This document shows positions 1 to 8,654 of a stretch of DNA of 64,000 bases, piece by piece (positions within the stretch are counted from its first letter, which is position 1; each line of letters begins with the position of its first letter). The notes below the pieces were generated by a model. That model saw nothing but the letters and a program-made list of their open reading frames with translations, searched no databases and was not told the origin of the DNA. The position numbers were made by a program, and so were the translations under genes. This DNA comes from Paenibacillus sp. ACRRY (GTDB taxonomy: Bacteria; Bacillota; Bacilli; Paenibacillales; Paenibacillaceae): positions 1 to 64,000 of the forward strand of contig NZ_JAKRNM010000018.1 of NCBI RefSeq assembly GCF_022346995.1, in the 5' to 3' direction.

Positions 1-60
1 GGGGGTGGAAGTGCAGTAATGCATGGAGCTGACCAGTACTAATCGGTCGAGGGCTTATCC
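1..60 (+). rRNA. rrl: 23S ribosomal RNA, 3' end (partial)
   Basis: The first 60 bases match the conserved 3' end of bacterial 23S rRNA, including the segment around GACCAGTACTAATCGGTCGA. The gene begins before the window. The exact 3' end is set by processing and is only approximate. A spacer of about 185 bases follows, with one clear hairpin (8-bp stem, about 102-123), and then the 5S gene. Confidence 0.93.
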
Positions 61-246
61 AAATTGCAGGTTTTAGTCGCAAGTTTCGTTTCGGATCTAG
101 TTTTCAGAGAATAATCTCTGAAATGAAAATCGGTACATCACTCCAATGTGTGTATGATTTTCAGTTCCACAGACGCTGAACCATTCATCCACACTAATGT
201 GTTGGACCGAATGGAACGCGAACGCATTTGTTACACAAATGCTCGT

Positions 247-361
247 TTGGTGGCGATAGCGGAGGGGTTCCACACGTACCCATCCCGAACACGACCGTTA
301 AGCCCTCTAGCGCCGATGGTACTTGGACCGAAGGGTCCTGGGAGAGTAGGACGTTGCCAAG
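247..361 (+). rRNA. rrf: 5S ribosomal RNA
   Basis: The sequence is a typical Firmicute 5S rRNA. The terminal helix pairs 247-255 with 352-360 over nine base pairs, and the conserved loop segment CCCATCCCGAACACG is present. It is the last gene of the rRNA operon that enters the window, and a strong terminator follows directly. Open frames running across it are chance readings of rRNA. Confidence 0.95.
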
Positions 362-363
362 CA

Positions 364-407
364 AAGAACCACTGCCGATGAACTTCGGTGGTGGTTCTTA
401 TTTTTTT
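364..407 (+). terminator. rRNA operon intrinsic terminator
   Basis: A stem pairs 364-372 with 391-399 and continues inward (373-378 with 385-390). It is followed by seven T residues. It directly follows 5S, as expected for the end of an rrn operon. Confidence 0.92.
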
Positions 408-573
408 GTTTGTCTACTTAACAGATCTATATATGATTACACCGGGAGATGCGAATGCATCTCATATTTGACTTTGTACGACGCCTCTGACACACTCATA
501 GAAGATACATACATCACATTTAAGGGCACAATTAGAGTCGCTTACAATTCTGAAGAATGGGGTGCAGGATGAT

Positions 574-1758
574 ATGGATATTCGCAAACTAACCATGGAT
601 GATTTCGAAGCGTGTATGACGCTTTCAGAGTACGCTTTCCAATTTGTATTAAACGAGGAACAGATTGAAAAGCGCCGAGAGGAGTTCGCTTCACACAATG
701 TGTTGGGAGTATATGAGGATGGACAAGTTGGAGCCAAGCTTCAGATCATTCCTTTTCAGACTTACATTCAAGGTCGATCATTTGCGATGGGCGGTATTGC
801 GGGTGTGGCAACTTGGCCTGAATACCGGCGCAAAGGCTGGGTAGCAGGGCTGCTTAAATTTGCACTCGAAGAGATGAATCGGAATAAACAGAGCATTTCC
901 TTCCTGCATCCATTCTCGTTTGCTTTTTATCGGAAATATGGATGGGAGACTTATGTAGAATTTAAAAATTACAAGCTGTTTACCGATCAATTACCTGCGA
1001 AGAAGCCAACTTCAGGTACTCTCCGGCGAGGCAATCCAGAGCTTTCAGTGTTGAAGGAGGTATATGACACGTATGCAGAACGTTATAACGGAACCTTAGC
1101 CCGAAATGATGCTTGGTGGGAAAATTCAGTTTATGCTAAGAAAGGTAGCCAGCGGGCTGTTTACTATGATGAAGCAGGACTACCTCAAGGCTACGTGCTT
1201 TACGAGGTGAAGGAAAGAAAATTTACCATCGGTGAGATGGTGCATCTTAATGAAGAGGCAAGACAAGGGTTATGGACGTTTATCGCCAACCATGATTCGA
1301 TGATTGATGAAGTGACGTTAAAAGCGCCTGCGAACGATACACTGGCCTTTCAACTTGATAATCCACGGATTCAGCAGGAGGTTACCCCATACTTTATGGC
1401 GAGAATCGTTAGTGTGGAGCAGTTTATTTCACAGTATCCTTTTGCAAGCCAAGACTCTCCGGTACAGATTCAGCTTGAGGTAGAAGATGCACATGCACCG
1501 TGGAATGAAGGGCTATGGGAATTGAATGTGGCCATGAACGGAACAGCTTCTATATGGAAAAAAGGGGAGCTTACTACGGAAGATCAGCCTGCTAAGCATA
1601 TCAGACTCGACATCCAATCGCTTACGGCATTGTTGATGGGGTATCGCAGACCCTCTGAGATGGCCCAGATTGACAGGATCCAAGGCTCGGAAGAGGATAT
1701 TCAGTCTTTGGAAAAAGCGATACCTGTTCGCCAGACTTACCTGATGGATTTCTTTTGA
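574..1758 (+). CDS. GNAT family N-acetyltransferase, Eis-like
   Basis: The protein is predicted to transfer an acetyl group from acetyl-CoA to an amine; the substrate cannot be read from the sequence. The N-terminal half is a GNAT fold with the acetyl-CoA loop RRKGWVAG near residue 90. The length (about 394 residues) and the C-terminal part fit the Eis-like layout of tandem GNAT domains followed by a sterol-carrier-like domain. ATG 574 is preferred over the in-frame GTG at 562 because an AGGAT motif lies about six bases upstream and the family N-terminus (MDIRKL) starts there. It stands alone between the rRNA terminator and the ctsR operon. Eis proteins can modify aminoglycosides, but that activity is not established for this branch. 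Confidence 0.8.
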   Translation: MDIRKLTMDDFEACMTLSEYAFQFVLNEEQIEKRREEFASHNVLGVYEDGQVGAKLQIIPFQTYIQGRSFAMGGIAGVATWPEYRRKGWVAGLLKFALEEMNRNKQSISFLHPFSFAFYRKYGWETYVEFKNYKLFTDQLPAKKPTSGTLRRGNPELSVLKEVYDTYAERYNGTLARNDAWWENSVYAKKGSQRAVYYDEAGLPQGYVLYEVKERKFTIGEMVHLNEEARQGLWTFIANHDSMIDEVTLKAPANDTLAFQLDNPRIQQEVTPYFMARIVSVEQFISQYPFASQDSPVQIQLEVEDAHAPWNEGLWELNVAMNGTASIWKKGELTTEDQPAKHIRLDIQSLTALLMGYRRPSEMAQIDRIQGSEEDIQSLEKAIPVRQTYLMDFF

Positions 1759-1856
1759 TTTTTCAAGTGTGTTTATGAGTATTTCCGAGCCAATTTATAC
1801 TGGCAGCTTTCCCTTTTCGTATTTATAGAAAAACAGTGCTACAGTGAGACAAATGA

Positions 1857-1887
1857 ACTTCTCCGGCTTTTTTGGAGAGGTTTTTTT
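1857..1887 (+). terminator. intrinsic terminator after the acetyltransferase gene
   Basis: A short stem (1858-1864 with 1874-1880, one wobble pair) is followed by seven T residues. It separates the acetyltransferase from the heat-shock operon promoter downstream. Confidence 0.75.
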
Positions 1888-1939
1888 GTGTCCGGGGAAT
1901 ATTTCGTGTAAAATCGTAAAAAATGAATAGTGACCCCAC

Positions 1940-1992
1940 TTGGCAAAACCACAAAATATGCTATAATGTATATAAAGTCAAAGAAAGTCAAA
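1940..1992 (+). promoter_or_regulatory. ctsR operon promoter with CtsR operator
   Basis: A sigma-A promoter is visible: TTGGCA (1940-1945), a 16-base spacer and TATAAT (1962-1967). At the expected start of transcription lie two direct heptads, AGTCAAA (1976-1982) and AGTCAAA (1986-1992), separated by GAA. This matches the known CtsR binding pattern RGTCAAA-NAN-RGTCAAA closely. A further GTCAA (1993-1997) follows. It implies that CtsR represses its own operon and that heat relieves the repression. The rest of the gap 1759-2244 holds the terminator above and a leader of about 270 bases with no gene that I can support. Confidence 0.93.
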
Positions 1993-2244
1993 GTCAACCG
2001 AAGGTTAAATACTTACGTAGCTTTCTTTCTACATTCCGGTGATGAGACACATTTCATGACGATGGATATCATCGGAAAGAGGCAGTACCAAGAGGACCTT
2101 CGTGCGTCCTTGCTCTCCCGAATAAGCCAGCGGAAATCAAGATTCGTTGTTTCCCTGTTTGGTTAAAATGGTTGAGAAGGTGCACTCTGTGGGGGCGTGT
2201 GGGTCCTTATTGACTTAACGTTTCAGACAGTGGAGGATGAGTGG

Positions 2245-2706
2245 ATGCGTAATATCTCTGATATTATCGAACAATATCTGAAGAGTATTTTGCATGAAAG
2301 TCCCGAAGGAATGGTTGAAATTCAGCGCAATGATCTTGCAGATCAATTCTCATGCGTACCATCCCAGATCAACTATGTAATAAGCACACGCTTTACTCTT
2401 GAAAAAGGATATTTGGTAGAGAGTAAACGTGGTGGCGGCGGTTATGTCCGCATACAGCGGATCGAATTGCCGGCTCACTCTGCTCTGCATAATCATCTGC
2501 ACCATAGCATCGGGGATGAGATTGGACAGACAGCTGCCGAAGGCTTGATATATCAGCTGGAAGAAGCACGTTTTCTGAGTAAAAGGGAAGCCGGGCTGAT
2601 GCGTGCAGCTGTATCAAGAGAAATTTTATTGGTCAAACTTCCTTACCGGGATCAAATTCGTGCCAGAATGTTAAAGGCGATGTTAATATCTTTGCTCGGT
2701 AAATGA
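2245..2706 (+). CDS. ctsR: Transcriptional repressor CtsR
   Basis: CtsR represses class III heat-shock genes (clp genes and its own operon) by binding tandem heptads; heat or arginine phosphorylation relieves it. The 153-residue product has the N-terminal winged helix-turn-helix (starting MRNISDIIEQYL) and the tetraglycine heat-sensing loop RGGGGYVRI around residues 60-70. ATG 2245 is chosen over upstream in-frame starts because GGAGG (2232-2236) lies eight bases before it and the family begins there. It is the first gene of ctsR-mcsA-mcsB-clpC, and its operator lies about 250 bases upstream. Confidence 0.96.
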   Translation: MRNISDIIEQYLKSILHESPEGMVEIQRNDLADQFSCVPSQINYVISTRFTLEKGYLVESKRGGGGYVRIQRIELPAHSALHNHLHHSIGDEIGQTAAEGLIYQLEEARFLSKREAGLMRAAVSREILLVKLPYRDQIRARMLKAMLISLLGK

Positions 2707-2737
2707 AAACTATCGGGATCAAGGAGGTACATCCTAA

Positions 2738-3256
2738 ATGCTGTGCCAAGAATGCGACAAACGTCCGGCGACTCTTCATTTCACCAAAATCGTGAATGGC
2801 GAGAAGACGGAATTCCATATTTGTGAGTCATGTGCCCGTGAAAAGGGAGAAATGATTCCGGGAACATCGAATGGATTTTCCATTCATAATCTGTTGTCCG
2901 GGTTGCTTGATTTCGAACCTAAGAATGGAAATGCCGGGGCTCCCCCTGCTCAGACTCTTCGTTGTGAAGAGTGTGGCATGACTTACTCACAGTTTAGCAA
3001 AATCGGCCGATTCGGCTGCAGTTCTTGTTATAAATATTTTGACAGTCGTCTGGATCCATTGTTCAAACGGGTTCATGGCAGCACAACCCATGTGGGCAAA
3101 GTGCCTGCACGAGCTGGTGGTCGCATTAAAGTGAAGCGGCAGATTGCCGACCTGAAACGCGATCTTCAGGAGAGTATCGCCCAGGAAGAATTTGAAGAGG
3201 CGGCTCAGATCCGTGACCAGATCAGGGAACTTGAAAAAGAAATAGCTCAGGAGTAG
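2738..3256 (+). CDS. mcsA: McsA, activator of the McsB protein arginine kinase
   Basis: McsA is a zinc-binding partner that activates McsB and helps it release CtsR from DNA. The 172-residue product has two cysteine clusters in its N-terminal half: CQEC and CESC (residues 3-32), then CEEC and CSSC (about 75-97). A UVR-type helical motif lies at the C terminus (about residues 132-168). A good AAGGAGG site precedes ATG 2738. It lies 31 bases after ctsR and 28 before mcsB, which fits co-transcription. Confidence 0.95.
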   Translation: MLCQECDKRPATLHFTKIVNGEKTEFHICESCAREKGEMIPGTSNGFSIHNLLSGLLDFEPKNGNAGAPPAQTLRCEECGMTYSQFSKIGRFGCSSCYKYFDSRLDPLFKRVHGSTTHVGKVPARAGGRIKVKRQIADLKRDLQESIAQEEFEEAAQIRDQIRELEKEIAQE

Positions 3257-3284
3257 AGTTTGTCATGAGTAGGAGGGACGCGTA

Positions 3285-4355
3285 ATGCCTAATCTGCGCT
3301 TTACAGAGAAGGCGCTCAGCGACTGGATGCGCAGCGATGCGGCTGATTCCGAAATCGTCATTAGCAGCCGTGTCCGGATCGCACGTAATCTTCAGCATTA
3401 TCCATTTCCAATGCTTGCTTCCAATGAGCAATCGGAAGAAGTGCTGAATAAGCTGAGCGAAGTACTTCAATATGATGACGTTCATGCCTTTGGAGATTTC
3501 CATACCTTGGACCTGATGGATATTGATGACCTCGATAAGCGGGTGCTGGTGGAGAAACATTTGATTAGCCCCAGTCTTGCGAATGAATCAAAGAATGGTG
3601 CGGTTATTCTCAGTGAGGATGAATCTGTCAGTATTATGATTAACGAAGAAGACCATCTTCGTATCCAATGCCTCTATCCGGGGTTCCAGGTGAAAGAAGC
3701 CTGGGAGAAAGCTTCCGCCATAGACGATGCTTTTGAAGCGCATGTGGATTATGCTTTTGATGATCGCAGAGGGTACCTGACCAGCTGTCCTACCAATGTA
3801 GGTACAGGGGTAAGAGCATCTGTAATGATGCATCTACCTGCTCTGGTGATGACACAGCAGATCGGACGCATTCTGACAGCTGTTTCTCAAGTGGGATTGA
3901 CCGTGCGTGGAATTTATGGCGAAGGCAGCGAGGCGATGGGCAACCTTTTCCAGATATCCAATCAGATTACGCTTGGACAGACGGAACAAGAGGTCATCGA
4001 TAATCTGCACAGCGTTGTGCTTCAGATGATTGGGCATGAGCGTACTGCCAGAGAGCGGTTAATTTCCGACTCGAGACTGCGGATTACCGATAGAGTGATG
4101 CGTTCATATGGGATTTTGTCCCACGCAGCCATTATGGATTCTAAGGAAGCCGCGCAGCGTCTCTCGGATGTTCGCTTAGGTGTAGATCTGGGGCTGTTGA
4201 ACGGATTGTCCATTACGGTAATGAACGAGTTAAACGTGATGACACAACCAGGCTTTTTGCAGAAAACATTCGGAGAAGATATGCGCACAGATGAGCGTGA
4301 CATCTACCGGGCTCAGTTGATTCGTGATACGATCAATGCAGCCAATCAATCCTAG
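3285..4355 (+). CDS. mcsB: Protein-arginine kinase McsB
   Basis: McsB phosphorylates arginine side chains on CtsR and on misfolded proteins, which marks them for ClpC/ClpP. The 356-residue product has the ATP:guanido phosphotransferase fold: an SSRVRIARN motif (27-35), the active-site cysteine in the CPTNVGTG motif (Cys168), and the C-terminal RDIYRA motif (about 338-343) that matches the phosphoarginine-binding RDxxRA site known from McsB. No key residue is missing. The 188-base gap to clpC is longer than the other spacings in this operon. Confidence 0.97.
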   Translation: MPNLRFTEKALSDWMRSDAADSEIVISSRVRIARNLQHYPFPMLASNEQSEEVLNKLSEVLQYDDVHAFGDFHTLDLMDIDDLDKRVLVEKHLISPSLANESKNGAVILSEDESVSIMINEEDHLRIQCLYPGFQVKEAWEKASAIDDAFEAHVDYAFDDRRGYLTSCPTNVGTGVRASVMMHLPALVMTQQIGRILTAVSQVGLTVRGIYGEGSEAMGNLFQISNQITLGQTEQEVIDNLHSVVLQMIGHERTARERLISDSRLRITDRVMRSYGILSHAAIMDSKEAAQRLSDVRLGVDLGLLNGLSITVMNELNVMTQPGFLQKTFGEDMRTDERDIYRAQLIRDTINAANQS

Positions 4356-4543
4356 TAATTGTTTTCGTCAGATTTAATATTAAGGTTTCATGCCGCATCT
4401 GCGGCTTTATATAAAATAGGCATTTACCTAAGTGCTGAATGACTTTATTCGCAGCATGGCTGCAAACAAAAATGATATGAATTATACGGCGGGATCATGA
4501 TCAAGGCCCCCGTTTTATCCAAAACCATGGAGGTGCAGGAGAT

Positions 4544-7015
4544 ATGATGTTTGGAAGATTTACGGAACGGGCCCAAAAGGTGCTCGCACTCGCGCAGGAA
4601 GAAGCTGTCCGTCTCGGTCATAATAACATCGGTACAGAGCACATTTTGCTCGGCCTCATTCGTGAAGGCGAAGGCATCGCAGCCAAAGCGCTGATCGGCC
4701 TGGGACTCGGATTGGAAAAAATTCAAGATGAAGTAGAAACGCTGATTGGCCGCGGCCAAGAGCAACCTACGAACATTGCATATACGCCTCGTGCGAAAAA
4801 AGTAATTGAACTGTCCATGGATGAGGCTCGCAAATTGGGCCACACCTATGTAGGTACAGAGCATATCTTGCTCGGATTGATTCGTGAAGGCGAGGGCGTT
4901 GCAGCACGCGTGCTGAACAACCTTGGTATTAGTTTGAACAAAGCACGTCAACAAGTGCTGCAGTTGCTTGGCAGCAGTGAGGCTGTATCCAGTCATAATG
5001 GAACGCCTGCTAATGTTAGCACACCAACACTGGACAGTCTGGCACGTGACCTTACCGCTTATGCGAAGGAGAACAACCTGGATCCGGTTATTGGCCGCAG
5101 CAAAGAAATCGAGCGTGTCATTCAAGTATTGAGCCGTCGTACCAAGAACAACCCTGTATTGATCGGTGAACCTGGTGTAGGTAAAACAGCGATTGCTGAA
5201 GGTCTTGCACAGAAAATCATCGCCAACGAAATTCCGGAAACATTGCGCGACAAACGTGTCATGACCCTGGATATGGGTTCTGTTGTTGCCGGAACGAAGT
5301 ACCGTGGTGAGTTTGAGGATCGTTTGAAAAAAATCATGGATGAGATTCGTCAGGCAGGTAACATTGTCCTGTTCATCGACGAATTGCACACCCTAATTGG
5401 TGCAGGCGGAGCTGAGGGCGCCATCGATGCTTCGAACATTTTGAAACCGGCCCTGGCTCGTGGAGAATTGCAATGCATTGGTGCAACAACCCTGGATGAA
5501 TACCGCAAATATATCGAGAAGGATGCAGCGCTTGAGCGTCGTTTCCAACCGATTACTGTAGATCAGCCTTCTCCAGAAGAAGCTATCCAAATCTTGCACG
5601 GCCTGCGTGATCGTTATGAAGCGCATCACCGCGTGAAAATTACGGACGAAGCTATTGTACAGGCGGTTAAATTGTCTGACCGTTACATCACAGATCGTTT
5701 CCTGCCAGACAAAGCGATTGACCTGATTGATGAAGCGGGTTCCAAAGTAAGATTGAACTCATACACCATTCCGCCGAATCTGAAACAACTGGAAAGCCGT
5801 CTCGAAGATATCCGTAAGGAAAAAGACGCTGCGGTCCAAAGTCAGGAGTTCGAAAAAGCAGCAGCTCTGCGCGATACGGAACAAAAAATACGTGAAGAGC
5901 TGGATGTAACGAAGAACCAATGGAAAGAAAAACAAGGTCGTACGGATTCCGAAGTAACGCCTGAGGATATCGCACAAGTGGTAGCCAACTGGACGGGAAT
6001 TCCGGTGAACAAGCTGAAAGAGGAAGAGACACAACGCCTAATGAATCTGGAATCCATCCTGCATGAACGTGTCATCGGTCAGGATGAAGCCGTGAAATCA
6101 GTGAGCCGTGCGGTTCGCCGTGCTCGTGCTGGATTGAAAGATCCAAAACGTCCAATGGGATCCTTCATCTTCCTCGGCCCTACTGGGGTAGGTAAAACGG
6201 AGCTGGCTCGTGCCCTTGCCGAAGCTATGTTCGGCGATGAAAATGCAGTGATCCGGATCGACATGTCCGAGTATGGTGAGAAGCACTCGACTTCAAGACT
6301 CGTTGGAGCGCCTCCAGGATATGTTGGTTACGAAGAAGGCGGTCAGTTGACAGAGAAAGTTCGTCGCAAACCGTATTCCGTAGTCCTGCTCGACGAGATC
6401 GAGAAAGCACATCCGGAAGTATTCAACATCTTGCTGCAAGTGCTTGAGGATGGCCGTCTGACAGACTCGAAAGGTCGTGTCGTGGACTTCCGCAACACAT
6501 TGATCATTTTGACATCCAACGTGGGTGCCGAAGCGATTAAACGTAACTCTACACTCGGCTTCACAGCTGTTGTGGATGCAGGTGCGGATTACGATAACAT
6601 GAAGGGTAAAGTCATGGATGAGCTGAAGAAAAGCTTCCGTCCAGAGTTCCTTAACCGGATTGATGAGATCATCGTATTCCACTCTCTTGAAGAGAAACAC
6701 ATTGCAGAGATTGTCACCCTGATGAGCGAGGAGCTTCGGAAACGTCTGCGTGAATACGAGGTCGACTTCGAGCTCACAGACAACGCCAAGGCCTTCCTGG
6801 CCAAAGCTGGCTTTGACCCAGCTTACGGTGCTCGTCCGCTTCGCCGGGCAATCCAGAAGCATATCGAAGACAAATTGTCTGAAGAATTGCTTACAGGTAC
6901 GGTAACCAAAGGTGATTCGTTGTTGATTGACGAAGAGAACGGTGCACTGTCCGTAACCAAAAAGGAAGCCGTCGTTCCTTCCAATGAAGCCAATGAAGAA
7001 ATTGAAACAAAATAA
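4544..7015 (+). CDS. clpC: ATP-dependent Clp protease ATP-binding subunit ClpC
   Basis: ClpC is the AAA+ unfoldase that pairs with ClpP and degrades misfolded and phosphoarginine-tagged proteins. The 823-residue product has two N-terminal Clp repeats (about 1-145), a first AAA+ module with Walker A GEPGVGKT (208-215), a UVR-like middle region (about 420-455), a second AAA+ module with Walker A GPTGVGKT (about 545-552), and an LGF tripeptide typical of the ClpP-docking loop. The start MMFGRFTERA equals the family N-terminus. It is the last gene of the CtsR operon and is followed by hairpins and a T-run. Confidence 0.98.
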   Translation: MMFGRFTERAQKVLALAQEEAVRLGHNNIGTEHILLGLIREGEGIAAKALIGLGLGLEKIQDEVETLIGRGQEQPTNIAYTPRAKKVIELSMDEARKLGHTYVGTEHILLGLIREGEGVAARVLNNLGISLNKARQQVLQLLGSSEAVSSHNGTPANVSTPTLDSLARDLTAYAKENNLDPVIGRSKEIERVIQVLSRRTKNNPVLIGEPGVGKTAIAEGLAQKIIANEIPETLRDKRVMTLDMGSVVAGTKYRGEFEDRLKKIMDEIRQAGNIVLFIDELHTLIGAGGAEGAIDASNILKPALARGELQCIGATTLDEYRKYIEKDAALERRFQPITVDQPSPEEAIQILHGLRDRYEAHHRVKITDEAIVQAVKLSDRYITDRFLPDKAIDLIDEAGSKVRLNSYTIPPNLKQLESRLEDIRKEKDAAVQSQEFEKAAALRDTEQKIREELDVTKNQWKEKQGRTDSEVTPEDIAQVVANWTGIPVNKLKEEETQRLMNLESILHERVIGQDEAVKSVSRAVRRARAGLKDPKRPMGSFIFLGPTGVGKTELARALAEAMFGDENAVIRIDMSEYGEKHSTSRLVGAPPGYVGYEEGGQLTEKVRRKPYSVVLLDEIEKAHPEVFNILLQVLEDGRLTDSKGRVVDFRNTLIILTSNVGAEAIKRNSTLGFTAVVDAGADYDNMKGKVMDELKKSFRPEFLNRIDEIIVFHSLEEKHIAEIVTLMSEELRKRLREYEVDFELTDNAKAFLAKAGFDPAYGARPLRRAIQKHIEDKLSEELLTGTVTKGDSLLIDEENGALSVTKKEAVVPSNEANEEIETK

Positions 7016-7026
7016 AGGATGAATAG

Positions 7027-7095
7027 GTTGGGTTTAAGCCCAACAGCTATTGATTCTGAATGTCCTTCTCGGCCCCGGCCGGGAAGGATTTTTTT
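7027..7095 (+). terminator. ctsR operon terminator (two hairpins)
   Basis: A first hairpin pairs 7027-7032 with 7039-7044. A second, stronger hairpin pairs 7063-7068 with 7083-7088 around a GC-rich core and is followed by seven T residues. Together they close the ctsR-clpC transcript before radA. Confidence 0.85.
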
Positions 7096-7273
7096 GATGT
7101 ATGGACTTAACACAAATGATTATGTTAGGAACATGTGTAAAGTTTACGATAATCCTTTACGAAAAATCTCAAACAATGGTAAACTTTTATTAACCCTGCA
7201 CGTCAGAAATTCAGGGCAAAATTCGTCGAAAAATGCAAAATGCTGTTATAAAATAAATCCTAGGAGTGCTGAA

Positions 7274-8641
7274 GTGGCCAAAGTTAAAACCAAGTTTCAA
7301 TGTACGGAATGTGGTTATGAAGCCCCGAAATGGTATGGCAAATGTCCGGGGTGTCAGTCATGGAATTCCATGGTGGAAGAAACGGAAACGGTTGTCAAAA
7401 CACAAGGGAGAAATTCCCCCCTCTTTGACAGTAAAGATAAACCGCTTCCCATCATAGATATAGATAGCGGTCAGGAACCGCGTGTGCAGACTGGAATCGG
7501 AGAGCTGAACCGGGTATTGGGTGGCGGGATTGTTCCGGGGTCTCTCGTGCTGGTAGGCGGAGATCCGGGAATCGGAAAATCAACGCTGATGTTGCAAACC
7601 TCGCATGCTCTAACGCATTCGGGTTTGCGCGTGTTATATGTTTCGGGTGAGGAATCGGTGAAACAGACCAAATTGCGGGCTGACCGCCTGGATGCACTCT
7701 CTCCTGAACTGTATGTGCTGTGTGAAACAAATATGGAACGTGTAGAGGAAGCTGTGGAGCAGATCCAGCCGCATTTTCTTGTCATCGACTCCATTCAGAC
7801 GGTTTACCTTCCAGAAGTCACCAGTGCACCCGGTAGCGTAGCACAGGTAAGGGAATGTACTTCCCGGTTCATGCGGATCGCCAAAGGCCGAGGCATTGCA
7901 ACCGTGCTTGTGGGGCATGTTACGAAAGAAGGGGCTATCGCCGGTCCGCGTATGCTGGAACATATGGTGGACTGTGTTCTTTACTTTGAAGGGGAACGGC
8001 ATCATACGTATAGACTGTTACGTGCGGTGAAAAACCGTTTCGGTTCAACCAATGAGATCGGTATTTTCGAAATGGGCGAAGACGGCTTGCGTGAAGTGGG
8101 CAATCCTTCTGAACTCTTTTTGTCTGAACGACCGCTCGGTGTAGCGGGTTCTACGGTAGTTGCAAGTATGGAAGGCACAAGACCGATGCTGGTTGAGCTG
8201 CAGGCACTCATCTCTGCAACACATTTCCCGTCTCCCCGCCGTATGGCAACAGGGATAGATCATCACAGGCTGAACCTGATTATTGCGGTGCTTGAGAAGC
8301 GAATGGGCATGTTTTTGCAAACGCAGGATGCGTACCTGAATGTGGCCGGGGGAGTACGGCTCGATGAACCGGCGGTGGATTTGGCGGTTGCCGTCAGCAT
8401 TGCATCCAGTCTGAGGGATGTGCCGACCAAGCCAGATGATGTGATATTTGGCGAAATTGGTTTGACAGGTGAGGTACGGGCCGTATCACGGGCTGAACAA
8501 CGTGTGAAGGAAGCCGAGAAACTGGGCTTCAAACGAGTCATTTTACCAGAGAAAAGCTTAAAGGGCTGGAAACATCCTCGCGGGATACAACTGATCGGTG
8601 TGAATACCGTGGCAGATGCACTAGCGGTTGCTTTAGATTAG
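7274..8641 (+). CDS. radA: DNA repair protein RadA (branch migration helicase)
   Basis: RadA is a RecA-related ATPase that drives branch migration during recombination and repair. The 455-residue product has an N-terminal C4 zinc finger (Cys10, 13, 24, 27), Walker A GGDPGIGKST, the family motif KNRFGS, and a C-terminal Lon-protease-like domain. GTG 7274 is chosen because AGGAG (7262-7266) lies seven bases upstream and the family starts at this point. The open frame extends upstream to 7019, but that extension crosses the clpC terminator. A TATAAA at 7247-7252 could be a -10 element, without a clear -35. Confidence 0.96.
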   Translation: MAKVKTKFQCTECGYEAPKWYGKCPGCQSWNSMVEETETVVKTQGRNSPLFDSKDKPLPIIDIDSGQEPRVQTGIGELNRVLGGGIVPGSLVLVGGDPGIGKSTLMLQTSHALTHSGLRVLYVSGEESVKQTKLRADRLDALSPELYVLCETNMERVEEAVEQIQPHFLVIDSIQTVYLPEVTSAPGSVAQVRECTSRFMRIAKGRGIATVLVGHVTKEGAIAGPRMLEHMVDCVLYFEGERHHTYRLLRAVKNRFGSTNEIGIFEMGEDGLREVGNPSELFLSERPLGVAGSTVVASMEGTRPMLVELQALISATHFPSPRRMATGIDHHRLNLIIAVLEKRMGMFLQTQDAYLNVAGGVRLDEPAVDLAVAVSIASSLRDVPTKPDDVIFGEIGLTGEVRAVSRAEQRVKEAEKLGFKRVILPEKSLKGWKHPRGIQLIGVNTVADALAVALD

Positions 8642-8654
8642 GGGGCATAACAAG

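Noticed and set aside
148..572. Two short + strand open frames over 5S rRNA
   Set aside because: They read structural rRNA and its terminator.
1930..2166. Short + strand open frame before ctsR
   Set aside because: It begins inside the ctsR promoter and includes the CtsR operator, so it cannot be translated from that transcript in full. No ribosome binding site.
7019..7273. Upstream extension of radA by about 85 codons
   Set aside because: The extension passes through the clpC terminator hairpins, has no family similarity and lacks a ribosome binding site; GTG 7274 has one.
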